A program made the translations under genes and the position numbers. A DNA stretch of 64,000 bases from Malania oleifera (lineage: Eukaryota; Streptophyta; Magnoliopsida; Santalales; Ximeniaceae). The first letter of the stretch is position 1, and every line of letters starts with the position of its first letter. The notes under the pieces were generated by a model. The model did not search any database and was not told where the DNA came from. It was given only the letters and a program-made list of their open reading frames with translations. Of the stretch, positions 39,301 through 50,500 are shown one piece after another. The stretch is taken from contig NC_080418.1 of the NCBI RefSeq assembly GCF_029873635.1, positions 8,628,562 through 8,692,561 of the forward strand, in the 5' to 3' direction.

Positions 39301-42300
39301 TGGTTTAGTCAATTTAGTGTTATAGTACTTGAGTTTGGTCTTTAGTAGTGTGTAGTGGATCAATCTGTGTTTTATCAACATACCTCATCGAGTTGGATCC
39401 TTCTTATTGTGTATGTGGATGATATTGTTATTGCAGGTGACGATATTAAAAGTATTCAGAGTCAAAAATTTTCTACAAACTAAGTTTCAAACCAGAGATT
39501 TGGGACCATTAAAATACTTTTTGGGTATAAAAGTACATAGATCTCGTATGAAAACTGTTTTGCACAAAGGAAGTATGTTTTTTATCTATTGGACGGGGCT
39601 AGATTGTTGGGATCCAAACTAGTTGATACACCCATGGATCCTAACAGCAAGTTAGTGTCGAATATTGGTGATTTGATGCCTAATCCTAGACAGCACCGGA
39701 GACTTGTTGGAAAGTTGAATTATCTCACAATCACTTGACCAAATATATCTTTTGCAACAAGTGCTATGAATCAATTTCTTGATTCTCCAAGGACAAGTCA
39801 CCGGGAAGCAGTATTTCGCATCTTGAGATATCTCTAAGGTGCACCTAGGAGAGGTTTTTATATCGAGATCAGGGTCACACTTATATTTAGGGATATAAAG
39901 ATACACATTAAGCCGGCTCGCTTTCTGACTAAAGATCTATAACCAGGTACTGTATCTTAGTTGGTGGTAATTTGGTTTCATGGAAGAGTACGAAACAAAT
40001 TGTGGTGGTGGCCACATCAAGTGTTGAATCATAGAATAGAGCTATGGCTCACACTACCTATGAACTTATTTGGTTGGAGAACATGTTGGAAGAATTGGGT
40101 TTTTCACATTCTCAATCTATGGAGTTGTTGTGTCACAACCAACTTGCTCTTCATATTGCCTCCAACCCGGTCTTTCATGAGCGAACGAAACACATTGAAG
40201 TTAATTGCCATTTTGTTTGGCAGAAACTTGTACAAAAGCTCATTACTACCACTTATGTGAAGTCAGATATGCAGCTTGTTGATTTGTTTACCAAAGCTTT
40301 AAGGGGTGCTCGTATTAACTTTATTTATAACATGCTAGGAGCATATGATATTTATGCTCTAGCTTGAGTGGGAGTGTAAAAGGTTATTTTAGTCTTTTAG
40401 TATTATTATGAAGTGTGTTAGTATGTTAATTAGTGAGAGTTAGCAAGGGTATTTTGGTCCTTAGAATGCATTTGATTTGTATTATAAATAGAGGGAGAGA
40501 CTGATCTTCAAGTTAGGTCATTCATTTAATCAAAATCTCAACAATGTCCATTCAAATAAGCTCCTACTAAGCTACCTAACACAACCCTTCACCTTTACCC
40601 GAGCTTGGGACCAACTCTGTGTGAAAAGATTAGGCATTGAGTGCATAACAGGCAGAGTTTTATTACATATATAAGTTTATAACTAAGGCAATGATATTTA
40701 AAGGAAAAGCAAGGATGCTAAAGCAGCAGAATATCAGAATAAGCACTCTAGACCCAAAAAAAAAAAAAAAACACCGCTATAAATTTATCCAAAAATCAAT
40801 TGGATACCTTCAGAAGAAGAGCATTGCAAGTGGACTCCTGTATTGCTTTCACAATACGTTCTGGATTTGACATCAACAAATTATCTCCTACAACCTGCAA
40901 AACCACAATCCAATTAAATCTAGAAGAATACAGGCGAGAAGAGTTGAAATCAGGAAAAAAAAAAAATTCCCCAGAGACCAAGGAAGGTATTGATCAAGCT
41001 ACAAAGTCCAGAGACCACCACCCACGCTTGTGGCTGACTAGCTTATAGGCTACTACATCAAATGCTCTCTGGGCAAGCACAAACTTAAAATTATGGAACT
41101 TTTGGATAAGGATTTCCACATCCTCTACCAATCTAAAATATCCAAGTTGGATAATTGCTACCATGCTATTAGCTAAGACACTGATAACATGCTTGAACAT
41201 CTCCTTCAAAGACAATGCTATCCCTGCCCTTCACCATAACAGGATTAACTGCCAGCCTGACAGCTTGTACTTCAAGATTGGGAATAGCAGATTCCAAAGC
41301 TTGGGTCCAAGCTCCTTTGGCAAATCTAGAGGCATCTGTGGCAACACATGACATGTAACTGAAAACAGGTCTGATGGTGCAGATCCTGTTCAGATAAGGA
41401 GCGATTAACAATTTGGAACATTCAATCAGGATGAAAAGCCATCATGATTAGCTTTCAATGAAATATATCATGTAAGGATGAGCTTGGATTGTAGATATCC
41501 TATATGGGACATTGAATTGAGGGGCACAAAAACGTCTTGAGTAAGAGTGACGTGCAAATGGCAGAGCAAGAATGCTGCTTGAGAGTACAGAACAAACCTG
41601 GCAAATTCCAAGACTGGAAAATAACTTGACATGTTCCCAGTCATCTTTGTCAAATGGATCTTCAATTGACACAATCGGATAGCCTATTCTTCACTCCAAA
41701 TAGAAAGGACATAACATTAAGGACACATTAAATACCTAATGAAGCAATCAGAATCAGAAAGAAGGAAGCAAAACAGTCAAAAATATGAAAAAGAGGCTGT
41801 ACCGGCACAGAGTTCTTTGTACATCTCAATCATGTCCTCTCCTGACTTGAAATTTTGCTCTGGTTTATAAGGAGATTTGACTTCCAAATCATACATAGTA
41901 CCTAAATCGGGGCAAAAAAAAAAACTTTATTCAGCTCTAGAAGCAAGCAGAAAAAATAGGTGGAAGTGCAATACTTTTATTTCCAACCTAGGAATGTATT
42001 ACTCATGGAAATCATGAACAGAATCTAATGTACCAATAAATATACTTTTTTCAACAGTCACCAAACACTTATAGCACTGCTTTGCCAACAAGAGTTACCT
42101 ATATTTTTTCCCGTAGTTACTACACAATAGTAACAATTGTTCCTAAAACTAAAAATACATATTCATATATTCATGGGCTGCAATAAATGTAGAACCATTT
42201 TCCAGGTGAAGGTTTAATCACCTATGCAGAAATCAGTAGCAGCAACATCAATTGCTATCTTTATTTTCTCATGATAGCCTGTCCTGCCAATGGCCTCCTT

Positions 42301-45300
42301 GACAAGATCCAAGCCTTCTTTAAAGCTGCAAAAGGAATTTAAAGAATGAGTAAACAGAAAACCAACCTTCTTCAACCAAGTCACTTATTCTTGCAGGGCG
42401 TGATAATAACTGCAGAAGAGCTCTAAGAACTGTTAATGAACATGCAATAACTTTCGATGTTCATGTTTCACATGAGCTCCTGGCATATTCTTTCTTTCTT
42501 CAGGAGAGGATTTTTTTTTTTGGGGCCGGGGGGGGGGTGGGGGGGGGGGGGGTGGGGGGGAGCAGGGTGTTGATTAAAAATTGGAAATTTTGGATACTTA
42601 ATACAGCATTTAGACAGTATCACAATGTAATTGGTTCTCTTTAAAATTTTCTTTCTTTTTTTCTGGGTGGGGAAAGGGTGGTGGAACTTGCCTGGAGACA
42701 TTAGGAGCAAAACCACCATCTTCACCGACATTACATCCATGTGCACCATATTTTTCTGTAATAACAGCCTGCCCTTTTTGTTAACAGAAATAAATGAATG
42801 AGCTAGAGGGATGAAAGTGGGTAAAAAGAGATTCCAGAATTCCACTGCAGTGCCCATCTCGTAGTGGTGATTTATTTACTACATTAGGTAACCTGGCACA
42901 TAAAAATAAAACCAAGGTCCAGCCCTATAGAACAGTTTAAACCATTTAGAAAACTGAATGTCCATGGACCATTTGAACCAATTTCTCATCATGAATCACC
43001 ATTGATAAGTGGATTAAAATCTATCAAAATACTGCTGTAGATCAAAACACTTTGAAAACTGTTGAACTGAAAATATAGTGATCAACAATGGGCGTACTGT
43101 TATTTATTGCATGATATGATGTAAAATGGCAGTTGATCTAAATTTTGAGAGAAATCATCTAAAGTTACAACATCTAGAATAAGATGAGTTGGTATGCAGA
43201 GAAACACCGAAAAAGTGAGGAAAAAACACAAATCATCAGTTTGGAGATACAAGATAAATTTCCAAGAGAAAGTAAGCATTAGTTCTCTATGACGGTTCCT
43301 TGTCATTTTTTACAACCTAAATTCTCAGAGTATTGTCATGGTTATAACATGATTCTATAAGTATTCATGGGGTTCTCACCAAAGCAATAGAACACTCTGA
43401 TAATAATATTTTTTGAATAAATGGAAGCGCTACATTAAAAGAACAAGCCCAAAAGTAGTAAATTTTCAATTAAATGAAATCACCTTCAAGTGATGGTAAG
43501 TCTCAGAGCCCATCCGCAGAGCTTCCTCAAAACTACTTGCACCAATTGGAAGAACCATAATTTCCTGCAAATACAACAAGTAATGTGCAATTACTCATGA
43601 AAAAGGTGCTAATATTTAAAACAGGCTGTATCTCTCTTTTGGCAGCTAAAGACACACAAAAGTAGAAAGTGTGTTTACCAAAGCTGGGTTTTTTGGGAGT
43701 CATAAATTCATGTTGGTGTATACATGATAACATGATTTACATTTTCCAAATGAAGGCTACTGCACTCTTTCTCAATATGTTCTGTCTACATGTGTAGGTT
43801 TAGCCCCTTTTTCTATTCTAATGAGAGTGCATGACTCATGAAAAAAAGATAATGACAGTTCAATTGTACTCAATAAACCTAGATGCTTGGAATTTCTCAA
43901 GAAATTTCTATTTAAAAAAAAAAGATAAAAAAGGAGTAAAAGATAGTATCCAGGTCAAGTGGTTAACATAAATCCAGCAATATTAATTTATATTGCCAGT
44001 AGGAAAGTCTAGAATCAAGCCCCTACAAATTAAACCCAGAATGGTCATGCAAAAATACTGAGGACTTTTTTATACTTCTATATTTTTTAATGATTGAGGA
44101 TGAAATGTGAGCAATAACAAAAAAGGGTGTAAGAACCTGAAGACACACTCCAAGTTCTGGTCGATGTCCTTTACTAAACATTAACCGCTTTCTACTACTG
44201 TCACAACAACCACATATCACAATCAGCTTCTTAGTGTTTTTGATAATTTAAATGTCCATCATCTCAATGACCCTACCTGCTTCTAAATGCTATTTTGATT
44301 TCATAGGGAACAAAGGAGCCCATTTCATCTCCAACACCTGGAATATTTCACAATTGTGCTTTTTAGGATTATAGATTTGAAACATTTTTTTCCCTCTTAA
44401 AGTTCAAACTTCAAACAAAAAGATTAAGTGTTTCAACTACCACAGTAAAATCAAGAAAAGCAACATTTCAACAGCCCACATTCAAGGGCAATGCTACATT
44501 TATACATCAAGTGCACAATCCTTTAAAGCAGCGAACTCGATTCGACAGATGTTATGTGCAAGGCATCTGAGTTTGGATATACGCACAGCTTTCAAGTTTG
44601 GATGGCCATCCTAAATAGTAGTGCAAGGTTCAATGTCAATAGTTCACTTTCATCAGGAATATGCTGGCATTTTCCAGCCTATATGTCCAACATATTTCAT
44701 AAACCCCTAGCATGGGATGTTATAGTTTGTAAACATAGGTTATCTTCAAAGTAATCTTAAACTTCTAGCATGTGCATGTGAGTGTTTTTGAAGAAATGTT
44801 GGGGTACCCAGAAAAGTATTTTGTACCCTAAAAAAAAAATGCTATTGATAGCCATGGGCCCATGGCAGTTGCAACTGTTGTATCCAATAGCCTTCATGTG
44901 CAATGCAATGAACGGGCATGGTGGGCAGCTGATTTTAGACAATGGTGATTGTCCTTGGCGTTCATCTACCCATGTATCAGCTTTCATGTATTTATATGAT
45001 CAGCACATATTGGCCCCATCTATTGAGAGGAGACCCATGAGGACAGCTATAAGGACCCAAAAAACCTGCACCTAAACAACACATACCTGGATGGCCATGT
45101 TATTTCCAGCATGCTTTCCACCACTTATGACAGTGAAGGCAGGAACAGGAAGAAGCAGGTTGGTTTTGCCAGCTATATCCGCAATATGTTTGTAAAGTGG
45201 AACCTAAAACAAAAATGAGAAATGAAAACTATCCTTTTGGTAAAAAAGAAAAAAAAAAAAAAAAACTATCTGAATTTTCTAAAATTCCATAATGAAAAAA

Positions 45301-47545
45301 AAGGTTATGCCTCCTTCTCAGCAGCTCCGGCTTTGCAAGCAGCAATCGACACAGCTAATATGGCATTTGCTCCTAATTCACCCTGCAAAATAATGAGAAG
45401 TTGCCAAAAAAAATAAGACAAAATACCCCAAAAGAGATGGATAGACATAGCAGTGTCAACTATTTAAGGAGAAAAATCTATTCAAAATGATCATCGAACA
45501 GGAAAATTTTTTAACAATGTAAGATGCAAGACACTGAAGGCCAACAATCCACCTTTATAATGATGAGATGATAATGGTGGGGCACTTTAACAAGGAGGCC
45601 TGCATGGATAGCAACTCGTTACGTTGTAAGTTGCTACCAAGATGAATAAGGGAGATGAGGTACAAAGTATAACAAGCACACAGCCAAACCACTGAGGATC
45701 CTAAAACCTGTGTGCACCATAATGATATGTTTCTTGTTTGAAATAGATCCATGTCCAATCCTTAACATGGATAATTGGATATTATTTCATTCAGAATCAA
45801 ACTAATCCATGCTTATCATAGATCAATAAAAAATAAAACAACCCTTAATCTATTTATCACCACATGCCTCCACTTCTGGAGGTAGGTTTCAAGCTTTCTA
45901 GAATGAAGAATATAAAATAATCAATGTTGTCCATACTGTCTATCATACATCAGATCCGAATAAAGAAAATTTCTTAATAAAATTACAAGTCATATGACAA
46001 GGCAAATTCAAACAAGTAAATAACCTAACCTCAGCACCAAATACCCCAATATTATCACATTACATGTTATACAACCAGGAAAATTCAAACAAGTAAATAC
46101 ACTAATGTGCCGTAGGAAATGTTACATATATGCCTAAATACTGCCCAAACATCATGCATACATATTGGAGGGAAGCATATGGTAACAATGAAAAACATTG
46201 AATAATATTGAAGAAAGGGGAAAAAGACTACCTTCTTTTCCGTTTTGTCCAAGTCTATCATGGCCTGATCAATTTGGGCCTGAAGGGTCGGATTCATGCC
46301 AATCAATGCTTCAGATATCTTCTCATTGATGTTCCTAACAGCTCTACTCACACCATTGCCAAGATATATTCCCTTGTCCCCATCACGTAATTCAGTAGCC
46401 TCATACCTGAAACAATAAGAATGTTTATGATATTATGGTACTTTCACTGCAACTACAAGATTTAAAGTCTAAAAGCTAAAAAATAATGATAGAACATAGA
46501 AGGAATATTGTATGCTAGTGATATTTTCCTATGCTTGGAGGGCTGTTCCAAATCTATAAAAGCATCTGAAAACATGTATTAGCATATTTGAGTGTAAAAT
46601 TGAATGAAAATTGAAGGTTTCGGCCATTGCCTTGTTTCGCTTCAATTCTGTATCTCCTTTGTTGGTGCATGTTATCTTTTAAAATTTGTACCTCTAAAGT
46701 GGCGAGTTTTCTTGCTTCTCCGTCTCTTTCGTGCATTCCATTAAGTGGTGAACAAAGCTATCTGTCGTGTGTGTGTGTGTGTGTGTGTGGTCTAATAGTT
46801 CCTCATTTCTAGCAAACCAGCATCAGTTGGTATCAAAGCACAGTTGTTATGGCTGTTCATGGTCGTTATGTGCATGAACAACATGAAAGAGATATTCTTG
46901 TTTTTGAAATGGATGGGATGAGAAGGCAAACCCAAGAACTCCAGCAATGTGTTAAACATCATGAGCATCGTGTTTGCCATTTAAATAATTACGAAAATGG
47001 TTCCAACAATGATGACGGTGATTTTAATCCTTTCCATGATATTCCAAACCATATCCATGTCTCAAGTGATGACTCTTCTTCTCATCACCATAGAAGAAAC
47101 AATTGAAAGTTTGCTAAAAGCTCTTATGTGAAAGTTGATATTCCAAAATTTAAAAGAAGAATGCAACCTGATGATTTCATTGATTTGAACAAAATCCCTA
47201 TGATTCCAAGCCAAATCGGAGGAGAAGAGGGAGGATTTGGCCCTCTGCGGCTCTGCGCCTCTCTGCCTATGCCTAAATGCCTAATCAATTGAGACTCAAT
47301 CCACCTTCAATTGGGGGAGTGGAGGGTTCAAGGTAGATGAGTGGTAGCTATGACGGTGTCAACGGGTCAAGAAGATGATGAATCATGACATGGGTGATGA
47401 TGGGGTTGCCTATCTTTGAACGGGAGTTGATGGAATGCAGGAACGGGGAAGGCCCTATGCGGCTCTGCGCCTCTCAACCTCAGCCTAATCAATTCAATTG
47501 AGAGTGAGTGTGAGGTAGAACAGAGATGATGTGAGGAAAAAAACC

Positions 47546-47584
<39 letters not shown>

Positions 47585-50500
47585 AATTAAACGAGTCACC
47601 CGGTGGGTACCCAACCCAAACTCGCCCAATTCGTTTATTAAATGGGTCGGGTTCGGGTTGACCTGTTTATAAACAGGTGCCTCCTGCTAAGCCCGAACTC
47701 AGTTTAAACGGATGGGTCACGAGTCACCCGTTGGGTTTTGACCTGTTTTGCCACTCCTAGTGGTTATGACAATTAGGGTTTAGGTCTCAGAATCTTGCTC
47801 CGATACCATGTTGAATAATTAGGTGAAATGGAAGATCTAAACTCAATAATGGGTCTCTCCCTCTATTTATAATATATGTCAAGAACAATGGGAATGACCA
47901 TAATACCCTTACTAACTCACACTTGTTACTAACAAAACTCTAACACATAATAATAATGCTAAATGACTAAATAACCATTAACAAACATTGTAGGCAAAAA
48001 ACTTTTCTAAAATTTCATCTATCTATGGAAGAGTACACAATGGAATTTGAGCAGCTAATGTTGAAGTGTAACACTAATGTAGTTGAAGTGTTGAACTTGA
48101 TGAACAAACAACAGCTCGCTATTTGGGTGGGTTGAAAGAGGAGATCAATGAACTGGTCATTTTACAGGCTTATTGGAGTTTTAACGATGGCAGTAAACTT
48201 TTACTGCAAATAGAAAAACAACAAAATAGAGTTTGAAGGAGTGGTTTCAAATATAGAATCAGGGAAAGCTCTTCAAACTAGGGGGAGTGCATCCATGTCA
48301 AAGCCTAATACAACAACCAAACTCTCTTCTTCTAAGGCACCAGAAAGGGGTACTATTGGGGCTGTCCCTAACTCAGCTACTTTATCAAATGCTAACTCAA
48401 AAAAAAAAAAAAAAAACAATTAAGTCCCAAGGGTATGGACATATTGCTTATGATTGTCCAAACTGCAAAATTTTCTTGATTATTGAGGAATAGATAGAAT
48501 ATGGGGATTGCTCACTGGTTTTCTCAAATAAGGAAGAAGTGACTAATACTAACTGAGGAGATTTTCTTGTTATTTAAAGGAGTTTGAGTACAGCTCATTA
48601 AGAAGATGAAGTTTGGGTTTGCTACAACATTTTCCACACCAGATGTAGTTCCAATGGGAATTTTTGTGATGTTATTAATGGGTGGAGCTTGTGCTAATGT
48701 TGTGTCCACAGAAATGGTAGACAAGTTCCAGCTTGACAAGGAGGAACAACCACATCATTCAAATTGAGGTGGCTCGACAAAGGGCATGAACTAAAGGTAA
48801 ATAGAAGGTGTCTTGTATCATTTTTAATTGGTTAGTACAATGATCAGATTTGGTGTGATGTTATACCTATGGATGCATGTTGCATGGCCTTCCATGGTAG
48901 TATGGTAGGAGAGTTTATCATGATGGTTAGAAAAATACTTATTCTTCTGTAAAAGATGGTGTGAAGATTGTCTTGGGTCCTTCTAAACCTGAGATCATTT
49001 CCAAACATTTTAAAGGGGCAGAAATTAATTTGGCTACTTGTCATGAACTAGAAAATTTTTTGGGTAACTCAAGATGGCATATGCTCTTGTTGTTTTTGAA
49101 AAAAATACAGAAATAGGTGAGTTGCCACCGGAAGTGCAACCTTCACTTGATGAGTTTAATGATGTTGTTCCTAAAGATATACCTTTAGGTCTTCCTCCGA
49201 TGTGAGACATTCAGCATTGCATTTATTTCATTCCTGATTCTATACTTCCCAACAAGCCAGCCTACAGAATAAGTACAAAGGAGCATGAAGAATTGAAGGC
49301 AAGAAGATGAGCTTATGGCAAAGAGTTTGATAAGAGAAAGTAAGAGTCCATGAGCTGTACCAGCTCTTCTTCTGCCCAAAAAGGGTGGATCATAGCGAAT
49401 GTTCATAGATAGCAGGGCAATGAACAAGATCTCTATTGGTTACCACTCTCCCATTCCTCACCTTGATGATTTATTAGATCAAATACACAGTGCTACAACT
49501 TTTTCAAAGATTGATCTCAGAAGTGGTTATCATCAAATGAGAACAAGAACAAAAGATGAATGGCATACAGCTTTAAAAACAAGGGATGGTCTGAATGGAT
49601 GTGCCATTTGGCCTCTCTAATGCTCCTAGCACTTTCATGCGATTGATGAATGTATTTAAACCATTTATTGGCAGATTAGTCGTCGTGTATTTTGATGGCA
49701 TTCTTGTGTACAGCAAAAGAAAGAAGGAGCAACTTGTAAGCAGTATTTCAGACCTTGAAAGATCAAAAGTTGCCTGCCAACTTTAAGAAGTGCCAATTCT
49801 TCACTAATAGTCTGGTTTTCTTAGGCCGTGTTGTTTCCAGCAGTTGAGAATTCCAGTTGTGAGTTTGTCTACATTGGAAAAGATAGCTTGGAGGATGGAT
49901 GCTTATATACATGGTTGGACCCAGGACCAAAGAGTTTAAAATTTTGGGTCACATTGGAGCTCGCTCATATATATAAAGCCCGCCCATAAGGACTCCCCAA
50001 GTCCTACCAAGTGGTCTTAGAGCCAATGGTTAGAATTGGGCTCAAGTGTTCATGCATGTACTCCTGCAGGATGTAGATCCCATGGAAGAGGAGCAGTGGA
50101 TCTTATGGATGCTAATCCCATAGATAAGTGGACTCCCATGGCTTCATGGCCCTTTCCCATGGTTAAGTAATGGCTCCTAGTTGGTTGCACGACAAGGAGT
50201 GATCAAGGATGCCTTCCATGGGGGAGCAGTTGGAACCCACAAGTGAGGGGGAGACTGTTGAAAATTTCACTTGTGAGTTTGTCCCACATTGGAAAATATA
50301 AAGTTGAGGGTGGCTGCTTGTATGCATGGTTGGGCAAAGACCTAATGGCTTAACCTTTTGGTTCAATTTGGTGCCCGCCCATGTACATCAAGCTCACCCA
50401 TGAGGGCTCCTCAGGTCCTAACACCAACAAAAGTTTGAAGATGGATTCTAGCAAGAACGAAGCAATTATGGGATGGCCTATTCCATAATGACTACATGAA

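Larger units (their letters stand above)
34482..40543 (+). mobile_element. Ty1/Copia element related to the 28.9-33.6 kb copy, broken and carrying a nested LTR element
   Basis: LTRs are 34482-34648 and 40375-40543, about 11% apart by eye, so it looks older than its neighbour. The primer-binding site TGGTATCAAAGC is at 34649. Flanks GTGTT (34477-34481) and ATGTC (40544-40548) match at three of five bases, a poor duplication. Parts seen: gag (about 35390-35467 and 37960-38620), reverse transcriptase (about 38900-39640) with VYVDDIVIA, and RNase H (about 39900-40367) with LVDLFTKAL. The element is broken, with many breaks, and is inserted in the outer LINE. Confidence 0.85.
26074..40659 (-). mobile_element. 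RTE-like LINE (outer), split by three later insertions
   Basis: LINE pieces run 26074-27208, 28570-28889, 33638-34481 and 40549-40659, about 2.4 kb in all, in one order on the minus strand. The 3' tail (ACAACAAAAACAAAAAACC on plus) is at 26074. The piece at 28570-28889 reads [20 protein letters not shown] and [15 protein letters not shown], a reverse-transcriptase fingers region. The piece at 33638-34481 is the domain between endonuclease and reverse transcriptase. 40549-40659 is further upstream endonuclease-side sequence. A perfect 15-bp duplication flanks the whole. The element is 5'-truncated relative to a usual length of about 3.2 kb, and its frames carry several stops and frameshifts. 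Confidence 0.85.
26059..40674. repeat. 15-bp target-site duplication bounding all the nested DNA of ENO3 intron 11
   Basis: TTATTACATATATAA occurs at 26059-26073 and 40660-40674 with no mismatch, 14.6 kb apart. It is best read as the target duplication of the outermost LINE. Confidence 0.88.

Noticed and set aside
42468-42857. 129-residue minus-strand frame with a Pro-rich stretch
   Set aside because: It reads through the G/C tract of ENO3 intron 7 and covers exon 7 only by chance.
44554-45075. Short plus- and minus-strand frames in ENO3 intron 5
   Set aside because: No similarity, no consistent frame and AT-rich; treated as intron.
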